Made by a program: the position numbers and the translations under genes. The notes beneath the pieces are model-generated. The model worked only from the letters and a program-made list of their open reading frames with translations. It did not search any database and was not told where the DNA came from. This document shows, one piece after another, positions 61,475-64,000 of a stretch of 64,000 nt of DNA; the stretch's first letter is position 1, and each line of letters starts with the position of its first letter. The stretch comes from Algoriphagus litoralis (lineage in GTDB: Bacteria > Bacteroidota > Bacteroidia > Cytophagales > Cyclobacteriaceae): assembly GCF_003259255.1 (NCBI RefSeq), contig NZ_QGOL01000003.1, forward strand, positions 423,600 through 487,599, written 5' to 3'.

Positions 61475-63247
61475 TCAAATAGACTTTGACTTGGATTTAG
61501 GTATCCATGCATTGACTTTCTTCCAGATTCCTGAATAAAAATCACTTTCAAATAATCGAGAGTCTTTTCTTGCTTGCCTTAGAAAAAACAATCCAAAAGG
61601 CACCAGACAAAGATTGGAGAAAATCGTTCCAAAAAATGAATCGGTTATGCCTTCTTTTGCCCATTTTTCACCAGTGATCGTCAGCATATAAAACATAATG
61701 AAGAATATGATTGAAATCAAAACAGGCATACCTAGGCCTCCTTTTTTGATGATCGACCCCAACGGTGCACCGATCAAAAACATCACAAAACAGGCAATGG
61801 CCTGCGTATATTTCTGATACCAGGCTATTTCATAGCGTCTAAATTCCCGTTCATGATTGTCAATTTGAGCCATTTTGACATTGAAGGTGTTTTTTAGATT
61901 TCGTGAATTGTTTAAAGCCATCGTGAGTGCATTGGAGATATACCCCCGCTGAAAGATAACTGAGTCAATTAGTGCTTTTTCTTCAGCTGTCAATGGCTCA
62001 GTTCTTTTGCTTTTCTTTTGTTCCGCTTTACCAGTAGTATCCACTGACGTGATTATCCGATCACTTCTGCTGGAAGTGTCTTTTGAAACTAAGTTGCGAC
62101 TAAGCTTCCGCTTGAATATTGAATCAGTCTTTGCCGGAATTGACGTAGCGTCAAGATTGATTTTCAATTCACGGCTTTGGAGTGTATCAAGGTTTTTGGA
62201 TTCATTCTGACGGATTGTATCAGCATTGATTTTTAAGTTCTCGAGAGAATCTCTTACTTTCCTCTCCTCTTCTATCTGCTTTTTCCGAGCTGCATCATCA
62301 GCTTCTTTTCTCGATTTAATATCTTCTGGAGGAGTGAGTTTTCTGTTTTTGGTGAAAAATGGATAAATGCTTTCGGCGGTTTGGTAGTTTTGGAACTTTA
62401 GGTCATTTATTAAAGTGTAAATAGAATCCAAGCCAAGTTTGATTTCCGAAATGTTTTTAATTGCCCGATTCGTTGACCATTGATCTTCGGGAGTCCGGAT
62501 GAGCTGGAAAGCATCCAGGTCGAAAACAATGACGTTTTCATCAAACTTTGTTCTTGAAAACTTCACTGGAGCCTCTGCAATCCCCCTAGTAGCTCGCTCT
62601 TCTTTATAATTTAAGCCCTTATACAAGGTCAATTTCAAATAACTGTCATTGAAGAATGTTTCCATTCTGCCTGAATCAGCCAAAGTCACATTCAGATTTC
62701 CGAGCTGATCTGCATGATTGTAGATAATGATATCCTTCAGTCGAATGTCATCCAGTTTTTGGTTTACTTTGATACTATAGTTAGGGATGCCGGCATAAAA
62801 TACACCCTCCTTGATATCCAATGCAGGAGATTTCATTCGGATATCGTAGAGCAAACTGAAGGTTTTCAGATTGACTTTTGGTACCAAATAGTTGTTGGAA
62901 AGGTATGCAGCGATCGTAAGTAATATCACAAAAATCCCAATGGGCCGCATGGCACGGATAAGCGAAATACCACTGCTTTTGATAGCAGTAAGCTCAAAAT
63001 GCTCGCCCAAATTACCAAAAGTCATTAAGCTTGAGAGCAATACGGCCAAAGGTAAGGCCATCGGAGAGATGCTGATCACAAAATATCCGATCAGCTCAGC
63101 ATAGATCCAAAATCCCAGTCCTTTGCCAAAAATTTCATCAAAGTACTTGAGCATGTTGACAATGAGGAGAATAAAGTCAACTACCAAAAAAGTAAGTAAA
63201 AATGGACCTAAAAAAGATCCCAGAATAAGCTTATCGAGTTTTTTCAT
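61475..63247 (-). CDS. LptF/LptG family permease
   Basis: A 590-residue inner-membrane subunit of the LPS export ABC complex. Three helices lie near the N-terminus (about 12-35, 50-75, 95-120) and three near the C-terminus (about 480-580), with a periplasmic jellyroll between. About 130 extra Lys/Arg/Glu-rich residues (roughly 310-435) enlarge the periplasmic part relative to E. coli LptF/G (about 360). It should help pass lipooligosaccharide from the inner membrane to the LptA bridge. The opening KKLDKLILGSFLGPFLLTF fits the family. Confidence 0.9.
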   Translation of the reverse strand: MKKLDKLILGSFLGPFLLTFLVVDFILLIVNMLKYFDEIFGKGLGFWIYAELIGYFVISISPMALPLAVLLSSLMTFGNLGEHFELTAIKSSGISLIRAMRPIGIFVILLTIAAYLSNNYLVPKVNLKTFSLLYDIRMKSPALDIKEGVFYAGIPNYSIKVNQKLDDIRLKDIIIYNHADQLGNLNVTLADSGRMETFFNDSYLKLTLYKGLNYKEERATRGIAEAPVKFSRTKFDENVIVFDLDAFQLIRTPEDQWSTNRAIKNISEIKLGLDSIYTLINDLKFQNYQTAESIYPFFTKNRKLTPPEDIKSRKEADDAARKKQIEEERKVRDSLENLKINADTIRQNESKNLDTLQSRELKINLDATSIPAKTDSIFKRKLSRNLVSKDTSSRSDRIITSVDTTGKAEQKKSKRTEPLTAEEKALIDSVIFQRGYISNALTMALNNSRNLKNTFNVKMAQIDNHEREFRRYEIAWYQKYTQAIACFVMFLIGAPLGSIIKKGGLGMPVLISIIFFIMFYMLTITGEKWAKEGITDSFFGTIFSNLCLVPFGLFFLRQARKDSRLFESDFYSGIWKKVNAWIPKSKSKSI

Positions 63248-63320
63248 CCGTGCATTCTTGCTCAGGAAAAGAAAACGAGAATTCTCCTCCGGAGTTCAAA
63301 GTTGGGAATTTGCGAGGAAT

Positions 63321-63716
63321 TTATCCCCCTATGATCTCTTTTAACTTTGAAATCAATCCATCCCAAATCGCTTCAAGCTCATCTTCTTCGTAGTCATTCG
63401 AGTAGTCGATGACTTTTAAGAAAAGCGATTGTGTCAATTCGTTTTCCTCCAGCTTAAATTCTATGAAAGAGTGATCTGACTCATTTGGGTTTTTTGGTTC
63501 AAAAAAATCAAATTTTACATGAAGATTTGTCCTCAGAGAGGTCAGTTTAGCATAGTGATCTTCATTGTCAAAATTGAAGATATAATTCCTGTCTTCATCA
63601 ATCCGCACATCATCTGCAAACCACTCACCTAATCCACTCGCAGTACTCAAATATTGGAAAACAATTTTCCTAGAAGCATTTATTTGATAATCAGCAACAA
63701 ACTTATTTTTAACCAT
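63321..63716 (-). CDS. START-like domain protein
   Basis: A 131-residue protein of the Bacteroidota START-like/SRPBCC group: VADYQINASRKIVFQYLSTASGLGEWFADDV opens the fold, then the beta sheet and an EEDELEAIWDGLISKLKEIIG C-terminal helix. These proteins have a deep hydrophobic pocket and may bind a lipid; the role is unknown. An ATG at 63746 would add ten residues; MVKNKF at 63716 is preferred. It lies 73 bp upstream of lptF/G on the same strand and may be co-transcribed with it. Confidence 0.85.
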   Translation of the reverse strand: MVKNKFVADYQINASRKIVFQYLSTASGLGEWFADDVRIDEDRNYIFNFDNEDHYAKLTSLRTNLHVKFDFFEPKNPNESDHSFIEFKLEENELTQSLFLKVIDYSNDYEEDELEAIWDGLISKLKEIIGG

Positions 63717-63766
63717 GATTTGTAATTTTACAGGTGACTTATTCACACTTTTTCTCAGACTTGAAC

Positions 63767-63797
63767 TTGCTTTTCAGAATACAAGACCTCATATTTG
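63767..63797 (+). promoter_or_regulatory. Candidate promoter toward tRNA-Met
   Basis: TTG (63767-63769), 20-nt spacer, CATATTTG (63790-63797), one base off consensus. A small hairpin, CCCTTTCGGAAAGGG (63802-63816), follows. The tRNA begins 130 bp downstream, longer than usual. Confidence 0.35.
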
Positions 63798-63927
63798 CAT
63801 TCCCTTTCGGAAAGGGCGTCAAAAGGCCAAAATCACACGGAAAAGGCCTAGTTTTCGTGAATCTGACGGTGGTTTAATTTAACCATTATATTCAGAAAAC
63901 AATATTTAAAAAAAATAAAACCACTAT

Positions 63928-64000
63928 GGCGAGGTAGCTCAGTTGGTTAGAGCGCAGGATTCATAACCCTGAGGTCGGGAGTTCAAATCTCCCTCTCGCT
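63928..64000 (+). tRNA. tRNA-Met (anticodon CAT), cut at the discriminator base
   Basis: GGCGAGG acceptor, D-arm GCTC...GAGC, anticodon loop TTCATAA, T-arm GGGAG TTCAAAT CTCCC, then TCTCGCT. With 7 acceptor pairs, the first pair is G-U. The window ends before the discriminator. CAT could also mark tRNA-Ile2 or initiator; the first-pair G-U and G-C rich arms look like elongator Met. Confidence 0.9.

Overview
The window comes from a member of the Bacteroidota, most likely a marine or freshwater Cytophagales such as the Cyclobacteriaceae/Algoriphagus group. Nothing here fixes the genus. The reasons are: Shine-Dalgarno sites are rare; several promoters fit the Bacteroidota pattern TTG-N19-21-TAnnTTTG; the primary sigma factor is the short 287-residue type; and many genes belong to families typical of this phylum (DUF2911, DUF3667, DUF349, GbsR-type MarR regulators, TIGR01777 oxidoreductases, BshB1, ThuA/DUF7133 dehydrogenases). 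It is ordinary chromosomal DNA. I see no phage, integrase, intact insertion sequence or CRISPR array.

Layout. 1-9.8 kb: a partial exported protein, an MpaB/Lcp-type oxygenase, DUF2752 and TM2 membrane proteins, a VLRF1 peptidyl-tRNA hydrolase-like protein, the helicase HrpB, a DUF2911 protein, a Gfo/Idh/MocA oxidoreductase, DUF3667 and DoxX. 9.9-12.6 kb: a two-subunit molybdenum hydroxylase (IorAB type) behind a pair of near-palindromic operator-like sites. 12.7-18.4 kb, minus strand: GlnRS, then a row of DJ-1/PfpI, DUF481, bestrophin and NAD(P)-binding genes, the last divergent from an HxlR regulator with a clear inverted repeat. 18.9-24 kb: a cysteine desulfurase, then a minus-strand operon of sterol desaturase, XdhC and MocA; the last two are maturation factors for molybdenum hydroxylases. 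24-33 kb: M1 and M13 peptidases, a TPR adenylate cyclase, and a GbsR-membrane protein-TIGR01777 operon with an apparently leaderless promoter.

33-48.8 kb is the richest part. It has a DASS transporter, a gap with repeats and a likely 24-residue membrane peptide, a LytS/LytR two-component pair, and an AraC-regulated locus. That locus holds a giant ThuA-propeller-HEAT-LamG-cupredoxin lipoprotein, a sugar isomerase/epimerase, a Gfo/Idh oxidoreductase without the usual catalytic lysine, a lipoprotein cytochrome c, and a second propeller-HEAT-cytochrome c-discoidin lipoprotein divergent from a GH18 chitinase. I read the locus as an envelope sugar-oxidation system that passes electrons to copper and haem carriers.

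48.9-64 kb is mostly housekeeping: small envelope proteins, a GyrI-like protein, tRNA-Thr, DUF349, YqgE, PdxH, a trxB-M23/LysM-bshB1 operon, the primary sigma factor, PNPase, S15, an LptF/G permease, a START-like protein and tRNA-Met at the right edge.
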